DNA of 64,000 nucleotides, taken from contig CADBDE010000005.1 in NCBI GenBank assembly GCA_902793375.1, positions 1 to 64,000 of the forward strand, given 5' to 3'. The notes under the pieces are model-generated. The model did not search any database. It was given only the letters and a program-made list of their open reading frames with translations, and had not been told where the DNA came from. The position numbers and the translations under genes are program-made. Positions 26,538 to 38,145 of this stretch are shown piece by piece. The DNA is from an uncultured Erysipelotrichaceae bacterium. GTDB taxonomy: Bacteria > Bacillota_I > Bacilli_A > RF39 > UBA660. Every line of letters starts with the position of its first letter. Position 1 is the stretch's first letter.

Positions 26538-26561
26538 GAAGTTCTAGATTCCTAGAACTTC
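26538..26561 (-). terminator. Hairpin between dnaK and pepF (attenuator or processing site)
   Basis: A perfect ten-pair stem (GAAGTTCTAG/CTAGAACTTC) with a four-base loop lies in the dnaK-pepF gap. On the minus strand only CTTTT follows, so it may stabilise dnaK mRNA or terminate only partly. Confidence 0.55.
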
Positions 26562-26570
26562 TTATAATTA

Positions 26571-28442
<1,872 letters not shown>

Positions 28443-28483
28443 TTATCTTTATCTATTATTTTCATTATTATAGTAATTTCTAA

Positions 28484-29032
28484 TTAATCTAGTTTATTTA
28501 CAACTACTTTTGCAGCTCTTATGACCTTACCTTTTAAAGTATATCCTTTAAGTAAACATTCAAGTACTTCTTCATCTGCTCTATTAGGATCACTCTTAGT
28601 CATTAAAGCTTCATGAACATTAGGATCAAAAACCTTTCCTACTGTTTCTATTTCTTCAACACCAAACTTTTTTAATACCTCAGTAAGGTGTGAATATATC
28701 ATTTTAAATCCATCTAAGAATTTAGATAATTCATCGTTTAGATTTGTATCATCTAATTTAATAGCTCTTTCAAAATTATCTGCAACAGGTATTAGTTCAA
28801 GTATTAAATCTTTATTAGCAAACTTTAAAAGACCAGCTGTTTCTTCATCTTTTCTTTTTCTATAATTAATTAATTCTGCTTGAGAATATTTTATTTTATT
28901 TTCTAATTCAGTTATGTTATCTTTTAACTTTTTTAATTCATCATCACTTATTGTAGCTTGAACTGGTTCAGTATCAAGTACTACATTTGTTTGTTCTTTC
29001 TTATCTTCTTCTTTTTTATTCATAAATATCAT
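28484..29032 (-). CDS. grpE: Nucleotide exchange factor GrpE
   Basis: Releases ADP from DnaK. About 182 residues: a disordered charged N-terminus, a long dimerising helix (about 28-75), and the C-terminal beta domain with DNFERAI, the VLKKFGVEEIE segment and GKVFDPNVHEALM. Starts at 29038, 29032 and 29023 are possible; AAAGGA, embedded in the end of hrcA, is best spaced for 29032. The ATG at 29038 overlaps the hrcA stop as ATGA, so translation is probably coupled. Confidence 0.93.
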   Translation of the reverse strand: MIFMNKKEEDKKEQTNVVLDTEPVQATISDDELKKLKDNITELENKIKYSQAELINYRKRKDEETAGLLKFANKDLILELIPVADNFERAIKLDDTNLNDELSKFLDGFKMIYSHLTEVLKKFGVEEIETVGKVFDPNVHEALMTKSDPNRADEEVLECLLKGYTLKGKVIRAAKVVVNKLD

Positions 29033-29034
29033 AT

Positions 29035-30024
29035 TCATTTCCTTTCAATATTCTCTTTAATATATTCTAGTAAGTTTACAACACGGTCATATTCCATTCT
29101 TTTAGGTCCTACAATCGCTATTGTGCCTTCTTCCTTATCAGTTTTATACTTTGTTCTAATAACAGTCATATCATCGTCTATTTTAGTTTCTTTACCTATG
29201 TATATATTAATATCTCCACCATCACTTGATTCTTCTACAATACTTTCAATATTATCATCCAATTTTTCTAATATATTTCTTACTTTATCTACACTAGAAA
29301 ACTCTGGAAGTTTAAGTATATTACTTTTTCCCATTACATCAACATTCTTATTAGTAAAGTTATTAAACACATTATAGAACACATTATATAGTCTTTCATG
29401 TTCTTTAACATATCTACCAATAATTGGTTTTACTTCAAACTCTAATTTAGATGATATTTCATCAATTGGTGTTCCAACAATCATATTATTTATTAATGTA
29501 ACTGTTTTCTTAACTTCTTCCAAAGATATTCCTTGAACATCAATTGTTTTATGTTCAACAAATCCTTTATCAGTTATTACAACTACAACCATTGAAGTAT
29601 CACTAAGTGGAACTATATTTACTTCTTTTAAAGTATTATCATGCGATTTGGTTCCAAGTACAACAGATGTGTAATTAGTAATATCTGATACTATTTCCAA
29701 ACTTCTTTTAATACAATCAGATAACTCTAATTGATTATTACTAAATATTAATTGAAGTTTAAGCATATCCTCTCCACTGATTTCCTTTGGCTTCATTAAA
29801 TTATTTACATAATATCTATATCCTTCTTCACTAGGTACTCTTCCACTTGATGTATGTGTTTTTTCAAGATAACCTAATTCTTCAAGAGCAGCCATCTCGC
29901 TTCTTACTGTTGCACTAGAGCAGTTTAACGTTTCACATATTTGATGTGATCCAACTGGTTTTGCTCCTTGGATATATTCCATTACAATTAGTTTTAATAT
30001 TTCTTTTTGTCTATCTGTTATCAT
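29035..30024 (-). CDS. hrcA: Heat-inducible transcription repressor HrcA
   Basis: Represses class I heat-shock genes by binding CIRCE, with GroEL tuning its activity in Bacilli. 329 residues. The N-terminal winged helix (TDRQKEILKLIVMEYI ... CSSATVRSEM) is followed by the GAF-like dimerisation domain. ATG 30024 is used; a GTG at 30033 lies inside the GAGGTG site. It is the first gene of the operon, so it regulates itself through the CIRCE just upstream. Confidence 0.95.
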   Translation of the reverse strand: MITDRQKEILKLIVMEYIQGAKPVGSHQICETLNCSSATVRSEMAALEELGYLEKTHTSSGRVPSEEGYRYYVNNLMKPKEISGEDMLKLQLIFSNNQLELSDCIKRSLEIVSDITNYTSVVLGTKSHDNTLKEVNIVPLSDTSMVVVVITDKGFVEHKTIDVQGISLEEVKKTVTLINNMIVGTPIDEISSKLEFEVKPIIGRYVKEHERLYNVFYNVFNNFTNKNVDVMGKSNILKLPEFSSVDKVRNILEKLDDNIESIVEESSDGGDINIYIGKETKIDDDMTVIRTKYKTDKEEGTIAIVGPKRMEYDRVVNLLEYIKENIERK

Positions 30025-30037
30025 ATAGAACACCTCA

Positions 30038-30064
30038 TAAGCACTTCTTTATCTCAAGTGCTAA
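30038..30064 (-). promoter_or_regulatory. CIRCE operator
   Basis: On the minus strand TTAGCACTT-N9-AAGTGCTTA, close to the consensus TTAGCACTC-N9-GAGTGCTAA. It lies directly at the predicted transcription start, the classical HrcA site. Confidence 0.93.
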
Positions 30065-30068
30065 TATC

Positions 30069-30097
30069 ATTATAATATTATGTTTAGCACTTGTCAA
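30069..30097 (-). promoter_or_regulatory. Promoter of hrcA-grpE-dnaK-pepF-dnaJ
   Basis: On the minus strand a consensus TTGACA, 17 bases, TATAAT. An extra CIRCE half site (AAGTGCTAA) overlaps the end of the -35. Confidence 0.9.
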
Positions 30098-30111
30098 CTA
30101 TTACTGCTAAT

Positions 30112-30151
30112 TTTTTAAAAAAATAAAATGTCATATATAATTATGACATTT
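30112..30151 (-). terminator. Terminator after the 30207 gene
   Basis: On the minus strand AAATGTCATA pairs with TATGACATTT around a short loop, followed by TATTTTTTT. It isolates the heat-shock promoter from upstream transcription. Confidence 0.8.
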
Positions 30152-30206
30152 ATAATCTACTACTCTATTGTAATAATTCTTTAGATTGAAATAAATAGCA
30201 CATTTT

Positions 30207-30752
30207 TTACATTACAATTCCAGATTGATTTTTTCTTACATCATTAGGAATATAATTAACCTTAGATAACTCTTTTAAACATATACTTAAGGCTGAATCT
30301 TTACTTATATTCTTTGGAAGTGGAACTCCACTATTAATTACTTTTTCTAAATCATTAAAAAAATCAAATTCCTGTATTTCTCTATTATTTAAACTCCAAA
30401 TATTCTCGTTCTTTGATTGTTCTATTAAAATACTTGCAATTTTCTCTTTATCATTTTGATTAAGTGATTCAAATAATCTATCTACATATTGTTTAATACC
30501 AACTACATTTGTAGCACATTTAGAAAGAAGATATTGTGTTTCCAAAATAACTATTAAATGTTGATCAAGAGTTGTATCATCATTTTCAAATAATTCAAAT
30601 AATTCATTTACTTTAGATAATAAGCTATTTGACACAGAAGGTACATTAATATTATTTAATATATCTTTAAGACAAATCCTAAAAGCATCTTCATGATGAA
30701 TCATTTGAGTAATATATTCAATATTTCTTTTTTTATATTCTTCGTTTGTCAT
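30207..30752 (-). CDS. Hypothetical helical protein
   Basis: 181 residues, soluble, mostly helical by composition, with two Cys-containing stretches (FRICLKDI and LSKCATNV). No signal peptide, membrane segment or recognised domain. AAAGGTGATTGT precedes the ATG. It is monocistronic, between the GH3 terminator and its own. Confidence 0.65.
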   Translation of the reverse strand: MTNEEYKKRNIEYITQMIHHEDAFRICLKDILNNINVPSVSNSLLSKVNELFELFENDDTTLDQHLIVILETQYLLSKCATNVVGIKQYVDRLFESLNQNDKEKIASILIEQSKNENIWSLNNREIQEFDFFNDLEKVINSGVPLPKNISKDSALSICLKELSKVNYIPNDVRKNQSGIVM

Positions 30753-30780
30753 ACAATCACCTTTTAATTAATCATATCAT

Positions 30781-30817
30781 AATAATAAAAAATAAAAAAG
30801 GATTTTTCTCCTTTTTT
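30781..30817 (-). terminator. Intrinsic terminator after the GH3 gene
   Basis: On the minus strand AAAAAAGGA pairs with TCCTTTTTT, followed by ATTTTTTATT. Confidence 0.85.
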
Positions 30818-30818
30818 A

Positions 30819-33572
30819 CTATGCATTCTTTTTCTTTTTTAATAAAATACCAATAACTACTAAAACAGTTGCAACTATTCCAGCTATTATAAATGGAATA
30901 ATATTAAAACTAGAACTACTTTCTTCTACATTAGTAGATTTAATATAAAAGTTAGTAGATATTTTTTTTTCTCCAAATATAAATGTTATTTCATGTTTTC
31001 CTTCATCTAATGTTTTTAAATAATTATTTCTTAATGTAAATACATTATCTTTATTAATTGAATAATCTACTTTATCTAATTCTTTATTATCTACCATAAC
31101 TTTAGTTAATTTACTAGTATTACTTAATTTAATATCTAAATCACTATCATCAATTGTTTGATTCTTACCAGAAAGAATTTCAAAACTATCATCAATAATA
31201 ATTGGTTTATCTTCTTGTTTCTCTTCTGGAATAATAACATTATTATACTTTCTTAAACTATTAATTGATTTTCTTATAAAATCTGCTAATTTATTTATTT
31301 CTTCTTGTTTATCAATTGATAATTCATTATTATTAATGAATTCTTTAGCATTATTATATGCTTTTCTTAAAGTATTTATTGTTTCAACTGTATATTCACT
31401 ACTATTTTTAAGAAATTCTTCTGCTTTATTCATATTATTGTTTAGTATACTTGTATCTGCACTTTTCTTTATTAAAGAATCAATAGCGTTTTTTAATTCA
31501 TTAGACATATTATCTATTAATGATTGTTTATTTTCTAGTAAACTATTATTCTCTTCTTTAAACTTTATTGCTTCTTGATACTTATTATTTAAATTGTTTA
31601 TTGAATCATCAGTATAGATATTTGAATTTAATAATTGATTAGCTTGGTTTATATAAGATACTAAAGTATCATAATTAGCAGGTCCATATTTTATAAGTCC
31701 AAATCCTCTTTCATATAGAATGTCTCTAGTATAATAGTTTAAATCTTCAGAAATCTTATAAATATTTACTGGAAGTTTTCCATTAAAGTTAATATTTTGA
31801 GCAAAAAGCATATATACTCCTGCTATCACATTAGCACTATATTTAGGATAATTAGTTTCATAATCATCTAAATTATAATTTAATCCGTTTGCTAAGTATG
31901 TACAAATGATTGCATCTGCGCTTTGAAATCTAGATGCATCATATGGAAGATGTGTACTCATATATATAACTTTTTTATTATTATTATGAGCATGTTCTAT
32001 TAATTGATCAATTCTTGGTGAAACTGTTCCGTTAATATTTGAGTCATCATAGAATCCATTCATAATAACTATATTATTAAAACCTTCCATTTTTGTTTTT
32101 GCTTCTTCAAGATTAGTTATATTTGATAACAATCTTAAACTTTCTATATTTGATCTATCACTTATTTCTGAATCATTTAATAAATATTTTAATGCGGTAT
32201 CTATAACATTCTTATGACTTCCAAAATAGTATAAGAATAATGTTTTTTCATTTTCTTTTAAAGGAATTATATTATTATCATTTTTAACCATTGTAACAGC
32301 TTCTTTAGCCATTTTAAGTTCTATTGCATGGTTTTCTTTAGTACTAATTAAAGATTTTGCATTATTTATTACTTGATTTTCATCGATATCACTATAACTA
32401 TCAAGTAAACCATATTTTTCTTTTAATTTTAATATTCTTCTTACAGAATTATTTACATTTTCTTCGCTTATTTCAGTTCCTATTTTAGATGCAAGTGTTG
32501 TTATAGTATTGCTAATATTTGCAAGTTCTGAAGGTTTTAATACTTCAAGGATAATATCAACTCCAGCATTAATAGCTCTTACTCTAGCATCAATTAAATC
32601 AAAGTTATCAGATATTGCTTTCATATTCATAGCATCTGAAATAATAACTCCTGTGTATCCTAATTTTTCTCTTAATATCTCAGTTAAAATTTTATAAGAT
32701 AAAGTAGCTGGAAGTGTGTATGTTTGTTGATCCAAAATAGACACATATGTTCCTGTTTCAATACTCGAATAACTTGAGTGAGATGTCATTATTACTTCAG
32801 CATCATTTTTAATAAGTTCTTTAAATGGTACTAATTCATATTTATTTAGTTCATTTAGACTTTTTTCAATATTTCCTCTATTAGTTTCATAGTTTTTATC
32901 AGAATCTCCTTGTCCTGGAAAATGTTTTAATGTAGTAATAACTCCACTTTTCTTTAATCCATCCATCATACTCTTACCAAACTTAGATACAAGTTCAGGA
33001 CTATCTGAGAATGAACGAATCCCTATTATTGGATTAGATGGATTCATATTAATATCTACTACAGGAGAAAAGTTTATATTAATTCCAAGAGATTTTAATT
33101 CTTTTCCAATCATCATTCCAGCATCATATGAATTTTGTTCATTATTTGTTGCAGCAAGGCCCATATTACCAAGAAGAGTTGTTCCAACACCAAGTCTTGA
33201 TACATATCCTCCCTCTTGATCAATTGCAATTAATAATCTTGTCTTATTATCTTTGTTTAGTTTTTGAAGATAGTTAGTTAATTTAACACTTTCTTCAATA
33301 TTTGTAACTGCTCCTGAATATAAAATAAAACCAGCAAAATTATAATTTGATATCGAATTAGTATAAATAGTATTTACTGCTTCATTATTTTGTAATCCAG
33401 AATAATTATAATCTATTGATGGCATAAGCATTAAAGCTATTTTTTCTTCATTATTCATTCCTGCAAGAATTGTTTCTATTTTATCATTCTCCGCACTAAT
33501 ACGTAATGGATTAACACATATAGTTAAGAATAAAAATAAAACAATTAATGTAATTTTCTTTATTGTTTTCAT
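30819..33572 (-). CDS. Membrane-anchored GH3 hydrolase (NagZ-like beta-N-acetylhexosaminidase)
   Basis: 917 residues. Signal peptide at 1-27; GH3 catalytic TIM barrel (about 30-370) with AIDQEGGYVSRL, FSPVVDI, KHFPGQG and the likely nucleophile Asp in GVIISDAMNM; a second alpha/beta GH3 domain (about 410-620); helical FIVAR-like repeats (about 640-780); a beta domain; then a C-terminal membrane helix (about 890-912) followed by KKKK. The family cleaves terminal GlcNAc from muropeptides or glycans. The usual FPGHGD His is Gln here and the DSH dyad appears altered, so activity or specificity may differ. It probably acts at the outer face of the membrane. Confidence 0.87.
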   Translation of the reverse strand: MKTIKKITLIVLFLFLTICVNPLRISAENDKIETILAGMNNEEKIALMLMPSIDYNYSGLQNNEAVNTIYTNSISNYNFAGFILYSGAVTNIEESVKLTNYLQKLNKDNKTRLLIAIDQEGGYVSRLGVGTTLLGNMGLAATNNEQNSYDAGMMIGKELKSLGININFSPVVDINMNPSNPIIGIRSFSDSPELVSKFGKSMMDGLKKSGVITTLKHFPGQGDSDKNYETNRGNIEKSLNELNKYELVPFKELIKNDAEVIMTSHSSYSSIETGTYVSILDQQTYTLPATLSYKILTEILREKLGYTGVIISDAMNMKAISDNFDLIDARVRAINAGVDIILEVLKPSELANISNTITTLASKIGTEISEENVNNSVRRILKLKEKYGLLDSYSDIDENQVINNAKSLISTKENHAIELKMAKEAVTMVKNDNNIIPLKENEKTLFLYYFGSHKNVIDTALKYLLNDSEISDRSNIESLRLLSNITNLEEAKTKMEGFNNIVIMNGFYDDSNINGTVSPRIDQLIEHAHNNNKKVIYMSTHLPYDASRFQSADAIICTYLANGLNYNLDDYETNYPKYSANVIAGVYMLFAQNINFNGKLPVNIYKISEDLNYYTRDILYERGFGLIKYGPANYDTLVSYINQANQLLNSNIYTDDSINNLNNKYQEAIKFKEENNSLLENKQSLIDNMSNELKNAIDSLIKKSADTSILNNNMNKAEEFLKNSSEYTVETINTLRKAYNNAKEFINNNELSIDKQEEINKLADFIRKSINSLRKYNNVIIPEEKQEDKPIIIDDSFEILSGKNQTIDDSDLDIKLSNTSKLTKVMVDNKELDKVDYSINKDNVFTLRNNYLKTLDEGKHEITFIFGEKKISTNFYIKSTNVEESSSSFNIIPFIIAGIVATVLVVIGILLKKKKNA

Positions 33573-33626
33573 ATATAGTCCCCCTATGAGGACTTATTCT
33601 AACATAAGCTAAATTCCTATTCAAGA

Positions 33627-33652
33627 AAAAATAGAGATTAATTCTCTATTTT
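33627..33652 (-). terminator. Intrinsic terminator after spoIVB
   Basis: On the minus strand AAATAGAGA pairs with TCTCTATTT, followed by TTTC. It closes the nusB-xseA-xseB-spoIVB unit. Confidence 0.8.
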
Positions 33653-34626
33653 TCTCCCTCTTCTAACATTTTAGTAATAAATATTCCATATCCCTTTAAA
33701 TTGTCATTAACTATTGCATGAGTTACTGCCCCAATTATTTTATTATTTTGAACAATGGGACTTCCACTCATTCCCTTAATAACTCCATTAGCTTTATTAA
33801 GTAATTCTTCATCAGTTATTTCAAATAAAATATTTTTAGTAGTAGAATCATCATTAATTTTAATTATATTTATATTATATTCTTTAATATTATTATCTTC
33901 TAATACAGAATATATTTTAGCAGGTCCTAATTTAATATCTTCAATTAGTCCAACATCTATTAGCTTATCATTTCCTACTTCATCAATATATGTTCCAAAA
34001 ACTCCATTAATTGTATTCTTATCTATTTCACCATATATTAAATTCTGATTAAATTTAGCTTGTTTCTCTCCAGTTTTATTATTTGTACTTTTAATAATAC
34101 CTGTTACTTTAGAATCAAATATATAACCATCTAGAATATCTATTATTCTTCCAGTTTTATTATCTACTATTTCATGACCTAAAGCTCCAAATATTTTTGT
34201 TTCTGGATCAATATATGTTAAAGTACCAACACCTGTTATTTGATCCTTGATATATAATCCAGTTTTATAATTATCTTTTTCTTTAACTAAATCAAGTTCA
34301 ATATCTTTGATCATATCTAATCTTTTAACAGTAAATATTACCCTATTTTTGTCAGATTTATTAATCTCCTTAACCAAATCTTCAATAGAATGAATATCAT
34401 TACCATTTACTTTAGTTATTCTATCTCCAATAATAAAACCAGAGTCTTTTGCAATATATTTATTATTTACTTTATAGAATCCAACTACCAAAACATCTTT
34501 AGTATTAACTGATATTCCAATATTGTCTCCACCTAATATAATTTTATCTGAATATGCAAGAGTAGCACATGGCAGTATAAATGTTAGAATAGAAATAATA
34601 ATTAGTAGTTTTTTCTTGAAATTCAT
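33646..34626 (-). CDS. spoIVB: SpoIVB-family serine peptidase (S55) with PDZ domain
   Basis: In Bacillus this secreted peptidase is made in the forespore and triggers pro-sigma-K processing by cleaving SpoIVFA. 326 residues from ATG 34626, which has AAAGGAGATGAAGAA upstream. N-terminal signal/anchor helix (about 5-25), PDZ domain (about 45-110), and the S55 domain with His in IFGALGHEI and Ser in IKGMSGSPIVQ followed by GAVTHAIVND. xseB and xseA lie just upstream; in Bacillus spoIVB is also near nusB-xseA-xseB. This is one of several sporulation-type genes in the window. Confidence 0.9.
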   Translation of the reverse strand: MNFKKKLLIIISILTFILPCATLAYSDKIILGGDNIGISVNTKDVLVVGFYKVNNKYIAKDSGFIIGDRITKVNGNDIHSIEDLVKEINKSDKNRVIFTVKRLDMIKDIELDLVKEKDNYKTGLYIKDQITGVGTLTYIDPETKIFGALGHEIVDNKTGRIIDILDGYIFDSKVTGIIKSTNNKTGEKQAKFNQNLIYGEIDKNTINGVFGTYIDEVGNDKLIDVGLIEDIKLGPAKIYSVLEDNNIKEYNINIIKINDDSTTKNILFEITDEELLNKANGVIKGMSGSPIVQNNKIIGAVTHAIVNDNLKGYGIFITKMLEEGEK

Positions 34627-34695
34627 TTCTTCATCTCCTTTAAAAACTACATTATTATTATTTCCATAATCGACAAAATAATACAAAAAAAGAAT

Positions 34696-34923
34696 TTAAT
34701 CTTCTATCTTAAATTCTTCTAGTTTACCATTTTCTTTTAAAATCTTATTAATATTTTCTTCTGCATTTTTAAGTTTTTCATTACATAATTTAGAAAGTTC
34801 CATTGCTTCAGTAAATTTAGAAATAGCGTCATCTAAAGGAACTTGTCCACCTTCTAAACTCTTTACTATTTCTTCTAATTTAACAAGTGATTCTTCAAAT
34901 GTTTTCTCTTTTTTTTCTGCCAT
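34696..34923 (-). CDS. xseB: Exodeoxyribonuclease VII small subunit
   Basis: 75 residues, usual size. Helical hairpin with FEESLVKLEEIVKSLE and PLDDAISKFTEAMEL. Forms the single-strand exonuclease with XseA. It starts nine bases after the xseA stop. Confidence 0.95.
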   Translation of the reverse strand: MAEKKEKTFEESLVKLEEIVKSLEGGQVPLDDAISKFTEAMELSKLCNEKLKNAEENINKILKENGKLEEFKIED

Positions 34924-34932
34924 AAATCCTCC

Positions 34933-36183
34933 TTATAATACTTCTAAATCAACTTTTCCATCAGTTAATTCAATCTCAACTTTATCTTTCTTCTTTAAAT
35001 CATTTTTACTAGTAATTACTTTATTATCTTTTCTTACTATAGAATATCCTCTTTTAATAGTTAAAAGAGGGTTTAAAACTTCTAATTTACTAAGTAGCTT
35101 AACAAAATTATTTTTATCACTATTATATTTGTTATTAATACTATTTATTAATTTATTATCTATAAGTTCAATTTTATTTTTATTATTTGATATAAGACTT
35201 TTATAGCTATTTATAAGTCTTTCAAATAAATTATCAAATTTTTCTTCTTTTATCTGATACATAGAAATTGGATTTTTAAGAATAAAGCTTTCTGATAATT
35301 TCTTTAATTTTTCTTTTCGGATATTAAGTATATTTGTAATTCCATTTATACTTCTTATTTCTATTTGATTTAATAATTTTGTAATATCTCTTATATCAGG
35401 AACAGCCATTTCAGCAGCTCCAGTTGGAGTTGGTGCACGTAAGTCTGCTACAAAATCAGAAATTGTAAAATCAATTTCATGTCCAACTGCAGATATTACA
35501 GGAACTTCTAGATCATATATAGCACGAGCTACTATTTCTTCGTTAAAGCACCATAAGTCTTCAATTGATCCTCCACCACGGCCTACAATTAAAACATCTA
35601 AATCGTAATTTTTTGATAGTTCAATATTTCTTACTATATCAGTTGCTGCTTCTGCTCCTTGTACTAAAGATGGAAATAAAATTGTTTCACATAAAGGCCA
35701 TCTTCTTTTTAAAGTAGATAATATATCTTTAATAGCTGCTCCAGTTGGTGCAGTAATAATTCCAATTCTATTAGGTATTTTAGGAATTGGTTTTTTATGT
35801 TCTTCTTTAAATAAACCTTCTTGTTCTAGTTTTTTCTTTAGTTGTTCAAACGCAATATATAAGTTTCCTAGTCCATCTTCAGTAATAGAATCAACATATA
35901 TTTGATATCCTCCTGTTGCTTCATACACTGATACTTTACCAGTAACAAGTACTTTCATACCATCTTGTATATCAAACTTAACATCTTTAGCATAAGTACT
36001 AAACATAACAGCATTTATTCTAGTGTTCTCATCTTTAATTGTAAAATAAAAATGTCCTCTAGTATGCGCTTTAAAATTAGATACTTCACCTTTTAAATAT
36101 ATCTTATTAAGATTTTGATCATTATCTATTTTATATTTTATATATTTAGTTAATTGAGTAACAGTTATATAATTATTGTTCAT
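34933..36183 (-). CDS. xseA: Exodeoxyribonuclease VII large subunit
   Basis: 416 residues from ATG 36183. N-terminal OB fold (TVTQLTKYIKYKID ... GEVSNFK ... GHFYFTIKD), then the catalytic core with GIITAPTGAAIKDIL, VGRGGGSIEDLW, AVGHEIDFTISDF and DLRAPTPTGAAE, and a C-terminal coiled coil. The start has GAGGAAACAA upstream and overlaps nusB by 11 bases; the longer frame from 36222 lies wholly inside nusB. Degrades single-stranded DNA in repair. Confidence 0.96.
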   Translation of the reverse strand: MNNNYITVTQLTKYIKYKIDNDQNLNKIYLKGEVSNFKAHTRGHFYFTIKDENTRINAVMFSTYAKDVKFDIQDGMKVLVTGKVSVYEATGGYQIYVDSITEDGLGNLYIAFEQLKKKLEQEGLFKEEHKKPIPKIPNRIGIITAPTGAAIKDILSTLKRRWPLCETILFPSLVQGAEAATDIVRNIELSKNYDLDVLIVGRGGGSIEDLWCFNEEIVARAIYDLEVPVISAVGHEIDFTISDFVADLRAPTPTGAAEMAVPDIRDITKLLNQIEIRSINGITNILNIRKEKLKKLSESFILKNPISMYQIKEEKFDNLFERLINSYKSLISNNKNKIELIDNKLINSINNKYNSDKNNFVKLLSKLEVLNPLLTIKRGYSIVRKDNKVITSKNDLKKKDKVEIELTDGKVDLEVL

Positions 36184-36583
36184 TTGTTTCCTCGTTATGA
36201 TAGATTTTATCAAGTGTTGCATTCATCATCTTAGTTACTTTTTCATCACTATATTTTTTAGATAACTCTACAGCTTCGTTAATTGCAACTACATTTGGAG
36301 TTTCAGTATACATAAGTTCATATATACCAATTGATAAAATTGCTTTATCTACTTTACTTAATCTATTTATATTCCAATCAACTAAATATTTATTAGCAAG
36401 TTTATTAATGTCTTTTTGTTTTTTTAGTATATTAAATACTAAATCATTAACAAATTCATTTTCTACTTCTAATTGCTCTTTAATAAGTTCATTAACATCG
36501 TATTCTTGATTACTATCTTGAAATATATAAACTTGATAAAGAACAGTCATTGCAACTTCTCTTAATTCACTTCTATTTTTCAT
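36173..36583 (-). CDS. nusB: Transcription antitermination factor NusB
   Basis: 136 residues. All-helical RNA-binding protein of the rRNA antitermination complex: RSELREVAMTVLYQ at the N-terminus, DWNINRLSKVDKAILSIGIYEL in the middle and the C-terminal VVAINEAVELSKKYSDEK motif. GGTGATTTTTT precedes the ATG. Confidence 0.95.
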   Translation of the reverse strand: MKNRSELREVAMTVLYQVYIFQDSNQEYDVNELIKEQLEVENEFVNDLVFNILKKQKDINKLANKYLVDWNINRLSKVDKAILSIGIYELMYTETPNVVAINEAVELSKKYSDEKVTKMMNATLDKIYHNEETNEQ

Positions 36584-36602
36584 AAAAAATCACCTACCTA
36601 GA

Positions 36603-36630
36603 ATTTTATCATAATTTATTAATAAGTAAA
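36603..36630 (-). promoter_or_regulatory. Putative promoter of the nusB operon
   Basis: TTTACT, 16 bases, TAAAAT with a preceding TG on the minus strand, just before the nusB ribosome-binding site. Confidence 0.45.
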
Positions 36631-36641
36631 GAAATAAGTTA

Positions 36642-38144
36642 TTATTTACTCTTAGAATAAATTGTAAATACATCTATTGAACCTAAATTATCATAATTAG
36701 ATATTACATATTCAATTATATCAAAAGGAATTTGATTATATATCTTATCTTTTGTTACATAATCATATAAATTTATTAAATAAATTGTATTATTAGATTT
36801 TTTAATATCATCAAGTAGTCTATCATTACCATTTTTTCCAAAATTCCCTCTCATAAATAAATCATAATCTTTATAATATTTGTTTTGTGTTAAATGATAT
36901 AATACTGCATCTTTATTAAGTATTATTGATTGATATCCTTCCTTATTTTTTTCTTTTTCAAATAAAACTAATTTGTCTATTTTTTCTTTTAATTCTTTTT
37001 TTAGAACCATACCATTTAGTGAGTAATAATCATCTTTTAAAACAGTATATTTCATATTGTTGTTATTATAGATTTTTATATACATACCAATTACTATAAA
37101 AGGAATAATAACTGCAACTGAAATTAAACATCTCTTAATTAATGTTATATATTCTTTTTTAATAATATTTATGTATTCTTTTACACGATTATTAATTAAT
37201 AGTAATACTAAAGGAATTATTGATAAAAATCCTGGAATTACATGATGCATATCCATAATTGGATAAATACATGCAAAACATATTAAATCATAATACAACA
37301 CAATATTTATTAGTTTTGAGTTCTTTTTCTTAATGCATTTGAATAAATAGATCATAATTGTTATAAAAGATATAATATAAAAAATAATAGTTACTATTGA
37401 ATAAGAAAGCATATTATTTATTTTCATAATATCAAGTATTGTAAGGCCATTATTAAATTCTTTTAATCCTAAAATACAGTAACTTACAAAATCAGATAAA
37501 GTATTTGAAAGTAATAAATATGTTATAAATATAGTAATAGGAATTAATATACCAAACAATCTATATAATATCATTTTTTTATTTTCTTTAAATAATATAG
37601 GTTTAAATAGTACAAATAATACAGTAAACAAACCAATTGATTGTTTTGATAATAATGATAAACTAGCGAGTATTCCTAATAGAAAAGATGTATAACAATT
37701 ATCCTTATTTTTTAATTCAATAAGTATTATTAATAAAACAAAAAAGCATGATAAAAAGTTATATTCGTAATAAAAAGTATACATTATAATCATAATTAAA
37801 AAAAATGATGTATAATTAATGCCTTTAAATTTATTGTTTAATATTATGTTTGTAATTTTAGATAAAGAAAAAATAAAGAAAAAATCAAATAATGACATTA
37901 ATATAGCAAAAGATACGATGCTTTTTCCAAAAATTTGAAGAAAAAAAGAAGTAATAAAATGAAATAATGGAGTTGTAATAATATTTATATCTTTATATGG
38001 CAATAACCCATTATTTATTTGTAATGAATTATTAAAATTCCAATAATAATCTAATCTACTTCCAAAGAATAGTAATTGAGTAAAGGTTAAAAATATAATA
38101 GATCCTAAAAAGAGTATAAAATACTTAGTCTTTTTATTTTTCAT
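36642..38144 (-). CDS. GT-C-type membrane glycosyltransferase-like protein
   Basis: 500 residues with about ten or eleven membrane helices and a soluble C-terminal part (about 375-500). The first outer loop has SRLDYYWNFNNS followed by LPYKDINIITTP, resembling the acidic motif of GT39/ArnT (PMT_2) lipid-linked glycosyltransferases. Substrate unknown; a role in decorating wall polymers or proteins is inferred. AAGGAATAAT precedes the ATG, and the start lies next to the ldh stop, so the two are probably co-transcribed. Confidence 0.7.
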   Translation of the reverse strand: MKNKKTKYFILFLGSIIFLTFTQLLFFGSRLDYYWNFNNSLQINNGLLPYKDINIITTPLFHFITSFFLQIFGKSIVSFAILMSLFDFFFIFSLSKITNIILNNKFKGINYTSFFLIMIIMYTFYYEYNFLSCFFVLLIILIELKNKDNCYTSFLLGILASLSLLSKQSIGLFTVLFVLFKPILFKENKKMILYRLFGILIPITIFITYLLLSNTLSDFVSYCILGLKEFNNGLTILDIMKINNMLSYSIVTIIFYIISFITIMIYLFKCIKKKNSKLINIVLYYDLICFACIYPIMDMHHVIPGFLSIIPLVLLLINNRVKEYINIIKKEYITLIKRCLISVAVIIPFIVIGMYIKIYNNNNMKYTVLKDDYYSLNGMVLKKELKEKIDKLVLFEKEKNKEGYQSIILNKDAVLYHLTQNKYYKDYDLFMRGNFGKNGNDRLLDDIKKSNNTIYLINLYDYVTKDKIYNQIPFDIIEYVISNYDNLGSIDVFTIYSKSK

Positions 38145-38145
38145 A

